Assembly (NCBI GenBank): GCA_024641835.1
Contig: JAHECH010000395.1
Coordinates: forward strand, 1-5,031
Origin: Deltaproteobacteria bacterium
GTDB lineage: Bacteria > Desulfobacterota > DSM-4660 > Desulfatiglandales > HGW-15
Direction of reading: 5' to 3'
DNA: 5,031 nt
The notes under the pieces were generated by a model. That model was given only the letters and a program-made list of their open reading frames with translations, searched no databases and had not been told where the DNA came from. The first letter of the stretch is position 1; the number at the start of each line of letters is the position of its first letter. The translations under genes and the position numbers were made by a program. Positions 1-5,031 of the stretch are shown here, in pieces.

Positions 1-10
1 TCAAAACAAA

Positions 11-16
11 AGGAGG
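11..16 (+). promoter_or_regulatory. Ribosome binding site of the alcohol dehydrogenase gene
   Basis: A full AGGAGG Shine-Dalgarno sequence lies 7 nt before the ATG at 24. It fixes the start of the dehydrogenase and suggests efficient translation. Only 23 nt precede the gene in this window, so its promoter or any upstream operon member cannot be seen. Confidence 0.9.
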
Positions 17-23
17 AAAAGTC

Positions 24-1208
24 ATGTTACCTTCCTACTATGAATTCTTCAATCCGGTGAAGATAGCCTCCGGCAAAAAGGCGCTGGATAACCTTCCCTA
101 CGAGCTGAACCAGCTTAATGCCCGGCGGCCCTTGATCATCACGGACAAGGGCGTGGTAGAAGCTGGCCTTGTCCGGATCGTGACAAGCGCCTTTGCCGAC
201 TCCGGGATTAGCCTCGGGGGGGTTTATGATGACGTGCCCCCAGACTCATCCAGCGAGACCGTCAAGACGATTGCCAAGATTTACCTTCAGAACGAATGCG
301 ATTGTCTGATTGCCGTGGGCGGGGGCTCCCCCATTGACACGGCCAAAGGGGTCAATATCCTGGTCAGCGAAAGCAGCGACGACCTGTTGAAGTTTGCCGG
401 TCATGACGTCCTGCGCGGGCCGTTGAAACCATTGATTGTGATTCCGACCACCGCAGGGACCGGCTCCGAGGTCACCTATGTGGCGGTGATCGCTGATCCC
501 AGCCGCAACATCAAGATGTCCTTCACCTCGGTGCACCTTTACCCGAGGCTGGCTGTTCTGGATCCCCGGATGACGGTGACTGTTCCTCCCAAGATCACGG
601 CAGCCACAGGCATGGATGCTCTTACCCATGCCATGGAGGCAACGACCTGCCTTCAAAAGAACCCGGTCAGTGACGCCTTTGCCATGGCAGCGATCGATCT
701 CATCAGAAACAATCTGATCAAGGTTGTCAAAAACGGCAAAGACGAAGAGGGTCGATTGGCCATGGCCAATGCAGCCTGCCTGGCAGGGGCGGCCTTCTCC
801 AACTCCATGGTAGGCCTTGTCCACAGCCTCGGGCACGCCACCGGTGCGGTCGCCCACGTTCCCCATGGACAAGCCATGTCCATCTTCCTGCCCTATGCCT
901 TCGAGTACAACCTGGAGAAGACCGAGCCCGATGTAGCCCGCCTCCTCTTACCCTTTGGAGGTGCCGAGGAATACGCCAGGACTCCAGCCACCCAAAGCGC
1001 AAGACGTACCATCGAGCTCATCAAAGCCTTAAGGCAGACCCTGTTCGAGCTTTGTGCGTTGCCCCGAACCCTCAAAGAGGCGGGAGTCCTAAGAGAGCAG
1101 ATGGAGACCATTGCCCGAAAAGCCATAGACGATGGCTCATTGACGTTCAACCCCGTCGAAGTAGACTACAGCGATGCCTTGTGGTTGTTGAAAGAGGCCT
1201 ACGAATAG
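24..1208 (+). CDS. Iron-containing alcohol dehydrogenase (group III, Fe-ADH family)
   Basis: This 394-residue protein has the usual length of group III (Fe2+-dependent) alcohol dehydrogenases, soluble enzymes that interconvert primary alcohols and aldehydes using NAD(P)H. The N-terminal half is the nucleotide-binding domain, with the glycine-rich GGGSPIDTAK motif at residues 99-108 and the family segment PTTAGTGSE at 141-149. The C-terminal helical domain carries the expected metal ligands D198 and H202 (in GMDALTHAMEA), H267 (in VHSLGH) and H281 (in PHGQ); the 14-residue gap between the two later histidines is typical. The ATG at 24 is chosen because AGGAGG stands 7 nt upstream. The gene lies 41 bp before an aldehyde:ferredoxin oxidoreductase on the same strand, so the two are probably cotranscribed and share an aldehyde. 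The substrate (ethanol, a longer alcohol, an aromatic alcohol or a lactaldehyde-like compound) cannot be told from the sequence. Family assignment is secure; substrate and physiological direction are open. Confidence 0.95.
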   Translation: MLPSYYEFFNPVKIASGKKALDNLPYELNQLNARRPLIITDKGVVEAGLVRIVTSAFADSGISLGGVYDDVPPDSSSETVKTIAKIYLQNECDCLIAVGGGSPIDTAKGVNILVSESSDDLLKFAGHDVLRGPLKPLIVIPTTAGTGSEVTYVAVIADPSRNIKMSFTSVHLYPRLAVLDPRMTVTVPPKITAATGMDALTHAMEATTCLQKNPVSDAFAMAAIDLIRNNLIKVVKNGKDEEGRLAMANAACLAGAAFSNSMVGLVHSLGHATGAVAHVPHGQAMSIFLPYAFEYNLEKTEPDVARLLLPFGGAEEYARTPATQSARRTIELIKALRQTLFELCALPRTLKEAGVLREQMETIARKAIDDGSLTFNPVEVDYSDALWLLKEAYE

Positions 1209-1232
1209 CCGGCCTTCCAAGTCAGTCTTCAA

Positions 1233-1237
1233 AGGAG
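1233..1237 (+). promoter_or_regulatory. Ribosome binding site deciding the start of the aldehyde oxidoreductase
   Basis: AGGAG in the 41-bp spacer between the two plus-strand genes. It lies 12 nt before the ATG at 1250 and only 3 nt before an in-frame GTG at 1241. The GTG is too close for normal initiation, so the ATG is preferred, although its spacing is longer than ideal. The reading frame stays open back to 1052 inside the dehydrogenase gene, but that part is out-of-frame coding sequence of the neighbour. Confidence 0.7.
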
Positions 1238-1249
1238 CAGGTGATCGGC

Positions 1250-3109
1250 ATGCAGGAAATTGTGGGTGCCAGCAACAAAATACTGGAAGTCGACCTCAAC
1301 ACGAAGAAAGTTCTTGTCACCTTTGTGAAACCCAGGGAACGCAGACTCTATCTGGGCGGCAAAGGCCTGGGGTTGAAGCTGCTCTATGACCGTATGCGGC
1401 CTGGGGTGGATCCCTTGGGCGAGGAGAACATCATCGCCTTCATGCCAGGCGTGCTGATGGGCACGGGTGCCCCTTGCTCAGCGAGGTTCGCCGCCGTGAC
1501 CAAATCACCCCTGACCGGGATCATGGCTGCTTCTTCCTGCGGTGGACCCTTTGGCATGAATCTCAAGACCGCAGGCTGGGACGGGCTGCTCATAAACGGC
1601 AAAGCTGCCGGACCCACTTACCTCCTCATTACCTCTGCAGGAGTAGAGTTCAAGGACGCAGGAGATCTCTGGGGATTGGATACCCTTTCTGCCCAGGCCA
1701 AGCTGGCCGACAGGCGCGCAGGTGTTCTGGTCATAGGCCCGGCAGGGGAAAACCTGGTGCGCTTCGCCAATATTGCCTCCGGAGACCGCTTCCTGGGCCG
1801 GGGAGGAATGGGAGCGGTTCTGGGCTCCAAGCACCTCAAAGCGATCGTGGCCAAGGGCGGGACCTATAAAATAAAGCCTGTAGACCAAGCCGCACTTGAA
1901 AAGCTGAAGAAGAAAGCCACTGCCTACATCAACAAAAACAAGGTCACCGGATTTTTGTACCGCCGGTACGGAACCCCGGCCAACGTAGCCCTCAATCTCA
2001 AAGGGAGGATATTGCCTGTAAACAACTTCCGGGATGGTGTACACACCGATGCCTTGCGCATCAGCGGCGAAGAAACAAAGAAAACCCACCAGACCAGCCA
2101 CCACACCTGCAAGCCCTGCACCATACTCTGCGGAAAAAAGGGGACCTTCGCAGGTCAAACGGTCCCTTCCCCTGAATACGAAACGGTATGCCTGCTCGGC
2201 TCCAACCTGGGAATCTTTGACATCGAGCAGATCAGCGAATGGAACAGAATCTGCGCCGAAATGGGCATGGACACTATCTCAACCGGTGGTACCCTGGCCT
2301 GGGTGATGGAGGCGACCGAGAGGGGGTTTGTGCAAAGCAACCTGAAATTCGGCTCTTCCGATGGGGTCTCCGATGCCTTGGTGGACGTAGCTCTCTGCAG
2401 AGGATTTGGCCGGGAAATGGCCATGGGCACCAGGGCTCTTTCTGAGAAATACGGGGGAACCTCTTTTGCCATGCAGGTGAAGGGGCTTGAGCTGGCCGGC
2501 TATGACCCGCGAGGCGCCTTTGGACATGGTCTTGCCTATGCGGTGGCCAACCGCGGTGGTTGCCATCTCTCAGCTTTTCTGATAGGCCAAGAAGTATTCC
2601 TGCATCTGCTCAGTCCCCATGCTGTTCGGGCCAAAGCGGACTATGTGAAGTTTTTCGAAAGTTTGAATAACTGCGTCAACTCCCTGCAGACTTGCCTTTT
2701 CACCTTATTTGCCTATCTCTTGGAGCCACCCCTTACCAAGTACACGCCAACTCCAGCATTGGCTTTGCTCATGCAGGAGATCCCCCAGGTCGCTATCCCT
2801 CTCATTGATTACAGCTTGTACAAGGATTTCTGGTGCGCTGTCACGGGCATCAAGATGTCGCGATGGGAATACCTGCGAGCCGGAGACCGAATCACCGTCC
2901 TGGAGAGACTCATGAATACCCGCGAGGGGATCTGGCGTCTGCACGACACTCTGCCGGACCGCCTTCTAAAAGAAACCCGCAGATCAGACCCCAAGGACCG
3001 TACAGTGCCCCTCGAAAAGCTTCGAGCCAAGTATTACAAGAAACGGGGTTACGACCACAATGGGATACCAACCCACAAGACGTTGAGAAACCTGGGCATC
3101 CCCCCATAA
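1250..3109 (+). CDS. Aldehyde:ferredoxin oxidoreductase (tungsten/molybdenum-pterin AOR family)
   Basis: This protein of 619 residues matches the usual 600-650 of the AOR family, cytoplasmic enzymes that oxidise aldehydes to carboxylic acids with ferredoxin (or run in reverse) using a bis-pterin W or Mo cofactor and one [4Fe-4S] cluster. The N-terminal domain shows the GGKGLG segment near residue 35, SPLTG at 86-90, SSCGGPFG at 95-102 and the pterin-binding signature GRGGMGAVLGSK at 183-194. Cluster cysteines are C287, C290 and C294 (CxxCxxxC), with the fourth probably C482 in NSLQTCLF. NRGGCH at 434-439 and the C-terminal pattern of LERLMNTREG, DTLPDR, YYKKRGYD and GIPT are also typical. At the position of the Asp that precedes the fourth cysteine in the classic archaeal enzyme there is N477, a change that may mark a subfamily. 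It follows an alcohol dehydrogenase by 41 bp, so the pair could run alcohol to acid oxidation or the reverse. No ferredoxin-like subunit or cofactor gene is visible nearby. The metal and substrate cannot be told from sequence; other enzymes of the same fold, such as the aromatic-ring reductase subunit BamB, are less likely alternatives given this partner. Confidence 0.93.
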   Translation: MQEIVGASNKILEVDLNTKKVLVTFVKPRERRLYLGGKGLGLKLLYDRMRPGVDPLGEENIIAFMPGVLMGTGAPCSARFAAVTKSPLTGIMAASSCGGPFGMNLKTAGWDGLLINGKAAGPTYLLITSAGVEFKDAGDLWGLDTLSAQAKLADRRAGVLVIGPAGENLVRFANIASGDRFLGRGGMGAVLGSKHLKAIVAKGGTYKIKPVDQAALEKLKKKATAYINKNKVTGFLYRRYGTPANVALNLKGRILPVNNFRDGVHTDALRISGEETKKTHQTSHHTCKPCTILCGKKGTFAGQTVPSPEYETVCLLGSNLGIFDIEQISEWNRICAEMGMDTISTGGTLAWVMEATERGFVQSNLKFGSSDGVSDALVDVALCRGFGREMAMGTRALSEKYGGTSFAMQVKGLELAGYDPRGAFGHGLAYAVANRGGCHLSAFLIGQEVFLHLLSPHAVRAKADYVKFFESLNNCVNSLQTCLFTLFAYLLEPPLTKYTPTPALALLMQEIPQVAIPLIDYSLYKDFWCAVTGIKMSRWEYLRAGDRITVLERLMNTREGIWRLHDTLPDRLLKETRRSDPKDRTVPLEKLRAKYYKKRGYDHNGIPTHKTLRNLGIPP

Positions 3110-3115
3110 CCGCTC

Positions 3116-3126
3116 AAAAAAGCCCC
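3116..3126. terminator. Left arm of a possible bidirectional terminator, split by the inserted element
   Basis: Seven bases after the oxidoreductase stop codon is an A6-GCCCC run. Its partner GGCTCTTTT sits at 3449-3457, just beyond the fold-back element and touching the hydrolase stop codon. If the element and one copy of its 8-bp repeat are removed, the remaining spacer can pair AAAA-A-AGCC with GGCT-C-TTTT (8 of 9 pairs, one A-C mismatch), with an A tract on one side and a T tract on the other, as in a terminator shared by convergent genes. The GC core is short, so this is a weak candidate and its function is inferred. Confidence 0.35.
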
Positions 3127-3134
3127 AATCAATT
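3127..3134. repeat. 8-bp direct repeat AATCAATT, left copy (probable target-site duplication)
   Basis: AATCAATT directly abuts the left terminal inverted repeat of the fold-back element, and an identical copy abuts the right end at 3431-3438. With these borders the two element ends align without gaps, which favours a target duplication made on insertion over chance. The sequence is AT-rich and short, so coincidence is not fully excluded. Confidence 0.7.
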
Positions 3135-3430
3135 GGTAACGTTCAAAAGTGTTTAGATGGGCTCACAAAAGCGACTCTCTTATAACGAGCTGCATGTCGG
3201 GAAGGACTGGGGGCTTTTCTGGAGTGACTGGCGGGAGGGCGACGTCTTTTCACGACTTATCTGTGGGGGAAGCCCCGGCCCCGAGCGCAGGCGAGGGGAA
3301 CGGCGGAGGGGGCAAGTTTCCCTCGCAGATAAGTCGTAGAAAAGACCAGCCCGGGAGCCTCGGAACGCAAGAAGAGGCCCCAGTCCTTTCGATGTGTGGC
3401 CGCCCCATGCAAACACTTTTGAACGTTTCT
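3135..3430. mobile_element. MITE-like fold-back element, 296 bp, non-coding
   Basis: The two ends are inverted repeats. Positions 3135-3161 match the reverse complement of 3404-3430 at 23 of 27 positions, including a perfect 17-bp core AACGTTCAAAAGTGTTT (3138-3154 against 3411-3427). Further inward, AAGGACTGGGG (3202-3212) pairs with 3378-3388, GTCTTTTC (3244-3251) with 3339-3346, and ACGACTTATCTG (3252-3263) with 3326-3337, separated from the previous pairing by one bulged base. The middle is very GC-rich and can form more than one apical hairpin, for example GCCCC at 3272-3276 with 3309-3313, or GCGAGGG at 3291-3297 with 3320-3326. An 8-bp direct repeat flanks it. Open frames inside are short, lack good ribosome sites and resemble no transposase, so the element would need a transposase supplied elsewhere. 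I do not recognise the insertion-sequence family from its ends. It fills the gap between two convergent genes and, if transcribed, would form a very long RNA hairpin. Confidence 0.8.
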
Positions 3431-3438
3431 AATCAATT
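3431..3438. repeat. 8-bp direct repeat AATCAATT, right copy (probable target-site duplication)
   Basis: This is the second copy of AATCAATT, immediately outside the right terminal inverted repeat and 18 bp from the stop codon of the convergent hydrolase. Together with the left copy it defines the likely insertion point within a spacer that would originally have been about 43 bp long. Confidence 0.7.
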
Positions 3439-3448
3439 CAAAGGAGGA

Positions 3449-3457
3449 GGCTCTTTT
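3449..3457. terminator. Right arm of the possible split bidirectional terminator
   Basis: GGCTCTTTT is complementary, apart from one mismatch, to AAAAAAGCC at 3116-3124 on the far side of the fold-back element. Its last base is the first base of the hydrolase stop triplet on the minus strand. With more than 300 bp now between the arms, any hairpin would contain the whole fold-back element as its loop. Whether it still ends transcription is unknown. Confidence 0.35.
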
Positions 3458-4197
3458 CAAAAGGCGTTGTTTTGAATCTGCTCGTAAATGCGCGGAAAAT
3501 CAGCGAGGGTCCTGATCATGAAAACAGGCGGGCTCTTGGCCTCTCCGGTACGGTCCAGCAGCACGGCCACAAATCCAGCCGCCCTTGCTCCGTCAAAGTC
3601 AGAGTCTACTTCGTCCCCAATGTGAACGATCTGAGACGGATTGAGGCTGAGGCACTTCGTGGCCTTGAGGAACAGCCCCGGGTCGGACTTTGTCATCCCT
3701 TCGCTGGCGGATATGATGACGCAGTTGAACGGATAGGACGGGCATAGTTCTTCAAGGGTGGTTTTTAGAGAACAGTCCCAGTTTGATATCACACCTGTTG
3801 CGAACCCTCTAGAGGCGCACCATCGCAGGATCATGGGAACATCCTCGAAAAGCCGAAATCGAATGGACCTCATCAATACTTCCAGCTTTTGATCCGCGGA
3901 AAAACGGGATGGATACCCAGCCCTGTCCAGACCCTGGAAAAGCAGATCAGCGCACCGATGACGAAGAGATAGGAGCTGCTCCGGTGTGTTTCCCTCCACG
4001 TGATGTTCCCGGTAGTAGGCCATTTCAGCCATGAAAACCTGTTTTGCGATGTCGTGGGGAACCCTGAGGCCAAAACGTTCTAGATGGCGGACAAGCCTGT
4101 GGTAGGGCTTGTCTAACTGGACCAGGGTGCCGTAAGCATCAAACGTCACCGCCCTGATGTCCCTGGTAAGATATTTTTCATCTCCTGGATTAACCAT
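3457..4197 (-). CDS. HAD-superfamily hydrolase, haloacid dehalogenase-like
   Basis: A 246-residue soluble protein with all four HAD motifs. Motif I is FDAYGTL with nucleophile D20, motif II ISN around S138, motif III K170 in TKSDPGLF, and motif IV GDEVDSD with D195 and D200. The stretch of about residues 30-115 between motifs I and II is helical in character and fits a C1-type cap domain, which usually selects small-molecule substrates. Motif I has Tyr (Y22) where phosphatases usually carry the second Asp (DxD). DxYGT is typical of 2-haloacid dehalogenase-like members, though many such proteins have no proven dehalogenase activity. The ATG at 4197 is chosen because GGAGG stands 6 nt upstream; a TTG at 4230 would add 11 residues but has no such site. 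The gene converges on the aldehyde oxidoreductase and is monocistronic within this window. The fold is certain; substrate and chemistry (phosphatase, dehalogenase or other) are not. Confidence 0.9.
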   Translation of the reverse strand: MVNPGDEKYLTRDIRAVTFDAYGTLVQLDKPYHRLVRHLERFGLRVPHDIAKQVFMAEMAYYREHHVEGNTPEQLLSLRHRCADLLFQGLDRAGYPSRFSADQKLEVLMRSIRFRLFEDVPMILRWCASRGFATGVISNWDCSLKTTLEELCPSYPFNCVIISASEGMTKSDPGLFLKATKCLSLNPSQIVHIGDEVDSDFDGARAAGFVAVLLDRTGEAKSPPVFMIRTLADFPRIYEQIQNNAF

Positions 4198-4203
4198 CTC
4201 TTG

Positions 4204-4208
4204 CCTCC
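4204..4208 (-). promoter_or_regulatory. Ribosome binding site deciding the start of the HAD hydrolase
   Basis: GGAGG on the minus strand, 6 nt before the ATG at 4197. It favours this start over the in-frame TTG at 4230. An AT-rich patch at 4241-4257 lies a little further upstream and may belong to the promoter, but I see no convincing -35/-10 pair. Confidence 0.8.
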
Positions 4209-4230
4209 AGGTCCGCCTTGAAACGGCCAA

Positions 4231-4626
4231 ACATCCTAAGTATTTTTTTAAAAAATTCGGATATTCTCTATGGTCCTTTCAGCTGCGTGGATCTCTCCCT
4301 AAGAAAACCCATGCATCGGTCTTCCCGGACGAAATCAATTCAAAGTGCGGATTCAATCTTTCGTGGCGGGATCGTATCATGGGCACCTATAAGGCACAAT
4401 CCTCCCGCGTCGACCTGGAGATGACGATTGGCCTGAATCAATTTCGGGATCCTTCCAATCTCACTCTCCTTTGGATGCTCATTCTCCCCCTCATAAGTCA
4501 GGGAGCTTATAGAAACCTCCCTCGAAGTCCCCATCCTGCGAGCACTGTGGGCTTTCTGGCTCAAGGTTTGGGGCAGCGTCATCGCCCCGTAGCCAACTCG
4601 CATACCACGATCAACCGACGATCGCC
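4231..4626. other. Gene-free stretch between the hydrolase and the sigma-54 control region
   Basis: About 400 bp without a gene I can support. Frames of up to 163 codons cross it on the plus strand and 87 on the minus strand, but they lack ribosome sites and recognisable motifs, and the longest begins antisense inside the hydrolase gene. The stretch must hold the hydrolase promoter. Two small inverted repeats are visible: GGGAG (4501-4505) with CTCCC further right (4518-4522), and GGGGC (4570-4574) with GCCCC (4584-4588). Neither is followed by a T tract, so neither is called a terminator. A small RNA or a decayed gene cannot be excluded. Confidence 0.5.
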
Positions 4627-4643
4627 TGGATATTTACTATCCA
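4627..4643. promoter_or_regulatory. Probable activator site 1: TGGATA-N5-TATCCA palindrome
   Basis: A perfect inverted repeat with 6-bp arms and a 5-bp TTTAC spacer. The same arms and spacer length recur at 4659-4675, with centres 32 bp apart, about three turns of DNA, so two dimers would sit on the same face. It is centred about 164 bp upstream of the predicted start of transcription, a usual distance for the enhancer site of a sigma-54 activator. The activator itself is not in the window and I do not recognise the site. Confidence 0.65.
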
Positions 4644-4658
4644 TTTGATCCCGACAGT

Positions 4659-4675
4659 TGGATACTTTTTATCCA
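4659..4675. promoter_or_regulatory. Probable activator site 2: TGGATA-N5-TATCCA palindrome
   Basis: This second perfect copy has the same 6-bp arms but a different spacer sequence (CTTTT), which suggests the arms are what is recognised. It is centred about 132 bp before the predicted transcription start. A further half-site TATCCA occurs at 4679-4684 without its partner arm and may be a weak third contact or chance. Confidence 0.65.
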
Positions 4676-4772
4676 TTTTATCCAGACTAGCCATAAAATC
4701 GCTTTGGGGGATAAAGGGGGAGACATAGAAATAATAGCGCGATTTAAGGTGGTTACGTAAGTCTTCTCTTTT

Positions 4773-4788
4773 TGGCATGGCGCTTGCT
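4773..4788 (+). promoter_or_regulatory. Sigma-54 (RpoN) promoter, -24/-12 type
   Basis: TGGCATGGCGCTTGCT matches the sigma-54 consensus TGGCAC-N5-TTGCA closely, with the invariant GG (4774-4775) and GC (4786-4787) exactly 10 bp apart. The -12 base at 4787 puts the transcription start near 4799, giving a leader of about 45 nt before the ATG at 4844. It faces the downstream gene and has two paired palindromes at the right distance upstream, which together make it a convincing activator-dependent promoter. Confidence 0.8.
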
Positions 4789-4831
4789 TTAAAAACCGTG
4801 ATGTGGCACCTGGGTGACACGATAACTCAGT

Positions 4832-4836
4832 GGAGG
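4832..4836 (+). promoter_or_regulatory. Ribosome binding site of the small exported protein gene
   Basis: GGAGG, 7 nt before the ATG at 4844. Its strength and spacing make this start secure even though only the first 62 codons of the gene are visible. Confidence 0.85.
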
Positions 4837-4843
4837 TGTGGAG

Positions 4844-5031
4844 ATGAAAAAGCTCGGGGCAGTGATTATCGGCGGCTTGGTACTTCTCGCTTTGTTCGGT
4901 TTTGCTTACAGCAATTTTTGGGGGTCTGGTCCTGCTTTCGCCTGTGGTGGCGTGGGTTCTTGGGGTTCTTCTGGTGGAGGGGATTATGTCCCTCAGAAGC
5001 GCGGACCTTCTGGCTTGTTCGCGAACAGGGG
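4844..5031 (+). CDS. Small exported glycine-rich protein, N-terminal part (runs off the window)
   Basis: Only the first 62 codons are present. The N-terminus is a clear signal sequence: MKK, a hydrophobic run over residues 4-22, then SGPAFA ending at A33 with C34 next. AFA suits signal peptidase I. The Cys straight after it recalls a lipoprotein, but the usual Leu at -3 is missing (Ala here), so a lipid anchor is less likely. The visible mature part is rich in Gly and Ser (GGVGSWGSSGGGDY) and then basic (PQKRG). Many Gly and Ser codons end in T (GGT, TCT), unlike the upstream genes, which may reflect high expression or a different origin. A sigma-54 promoter and two palindromic sites precede it, so it is probably induced by a signal-responsive activator, as some envelope-stress and metal-response proteins are. 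I do not recognise the family; its length, its remaining domains and any downstream operon partners lie outside the window. Confidence 0.75.
   Translation, partial: MKKLGAVIIGGLVLLALFGFAYSNFWGSGPAFACGGVGSWGSSGGGDYVPQKRGPSGLFANR

Noticed and set aside
1052..1249. Open upstream extension of the aldehyde oxidoreductase frame, starting inside the dehydrogenase gene
   Set aside because: It overlaps the dehydrogenase coding sequence in another frame, has no family resemblance, and a ribosome site with ATG at 1250 gives the normal family N-terminus.
3149..3475. 108-codon plus-strand frame within the fold-back element (and overlapping minus-strand frames)
   Set aside because: Its codons come from the GC-rich inverted-repeat arms, there is no ribosome site, and frames occur on both strands as expected of a palindrome.
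4198..4230. Longer hydrolase start at TTG 4230 (11 extra residues)
   Set aside because: The GGAGG at 4204-4208 lies inside this extension and is ideally placed for the ATG at 4197; the extra residues are not part of the HAD fold.
4340..4603. 87-codon minus-strand frame in the gene-free stretch
   Set aside because: There is no Shine-Dalgarno sequence before its ATG and no recognisable motif; it could be a decayed gene but nothing supports calling one.
4157..4648. 163-codon plus-strand frame between the hydrolase and the sigma-54 region
   Set aside because: It begins antisense within the hydrolase gene, has no ribosome site or recognisable motif, and its end runs into the first palindrome.
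4696..4745. 7-bp inverted repeat AAATCGC / GCGATTT between the palindromes and the promoter
   Set aside because: The arms are short and 36 bp apart, with no known arrangement; chance is likely, and no convincing IHF consensus was found here either.
4611..4820. 69-codon minus-strand frame across the palindromes and promoter
   Set aside because: It overlaps the regulatory region of the gene on the other strand and has no ribosome site or family features.

Overview
The window looks like chromosomal DNA of an anaerobic bacterium, most likely a Desulfobacterota (deltaproteobacterial) sulfate reducer or syntroph. This guess rests on three things: a moderately GC-rich sequence with strong AGGAGG/GGAGG ribosome sites, an alcohol dehydrogenase paired with a tungsten/molybdenum-type aldehyde:ferredoxin oxidoreductase, and a good sigma-54 promoter with enhancer-like sites. 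No phylogenetic marker is present, so the taxon is inference.

Layout from left to right. Positions 24-1208 (+) encode a complete iron-dependent alcohol dehydrogenase. It is followed after 41 bp by a complete aldehyde:ferredoxin oxidoreductase at 1250-3109 (+). The pair reads as a two-gene unit that could interconvert alcohol, aldehyde and carboxylic acid, passing electrons to NAD(P)H and ferredoxin. A HAD-superfamily hydrolase lies on the opposite strand at 3457-4197 (-), so the two transcription units converge on the gap at 3110-3456. Nearly all of that gap is a 296-bp fold-back element (3135-3430). It has about 27-bp terminal inverted repeats, nested internal inverted repeats, no plausible gene and an 8-bp direct repeat (AATCAATT) on each side, as expected of a non-autonomous, MITE-like insertion. 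The short spacer left when the element is removed could form a terminator-like hairpin, so the element may have landed in the loop of a shared terminator.

Upstream of the hydrolase, about 4231-4626 has no gene I can support. From 4627 a regulatory region leads to a new gene on the plus strand. It has two perfect TGGATA-N5-TATCCA palindromes 32 bp apart, then a GG-N10-GC sigma-54 promoter (4773-4788), a good ribosome site, and the start of a small exported glycine-rich protein (4844 onward) that runs off the window. This arrangement suggests a small envelope protein switched on by an unknown sigma-54 activator, and it is the least explained part of the window.
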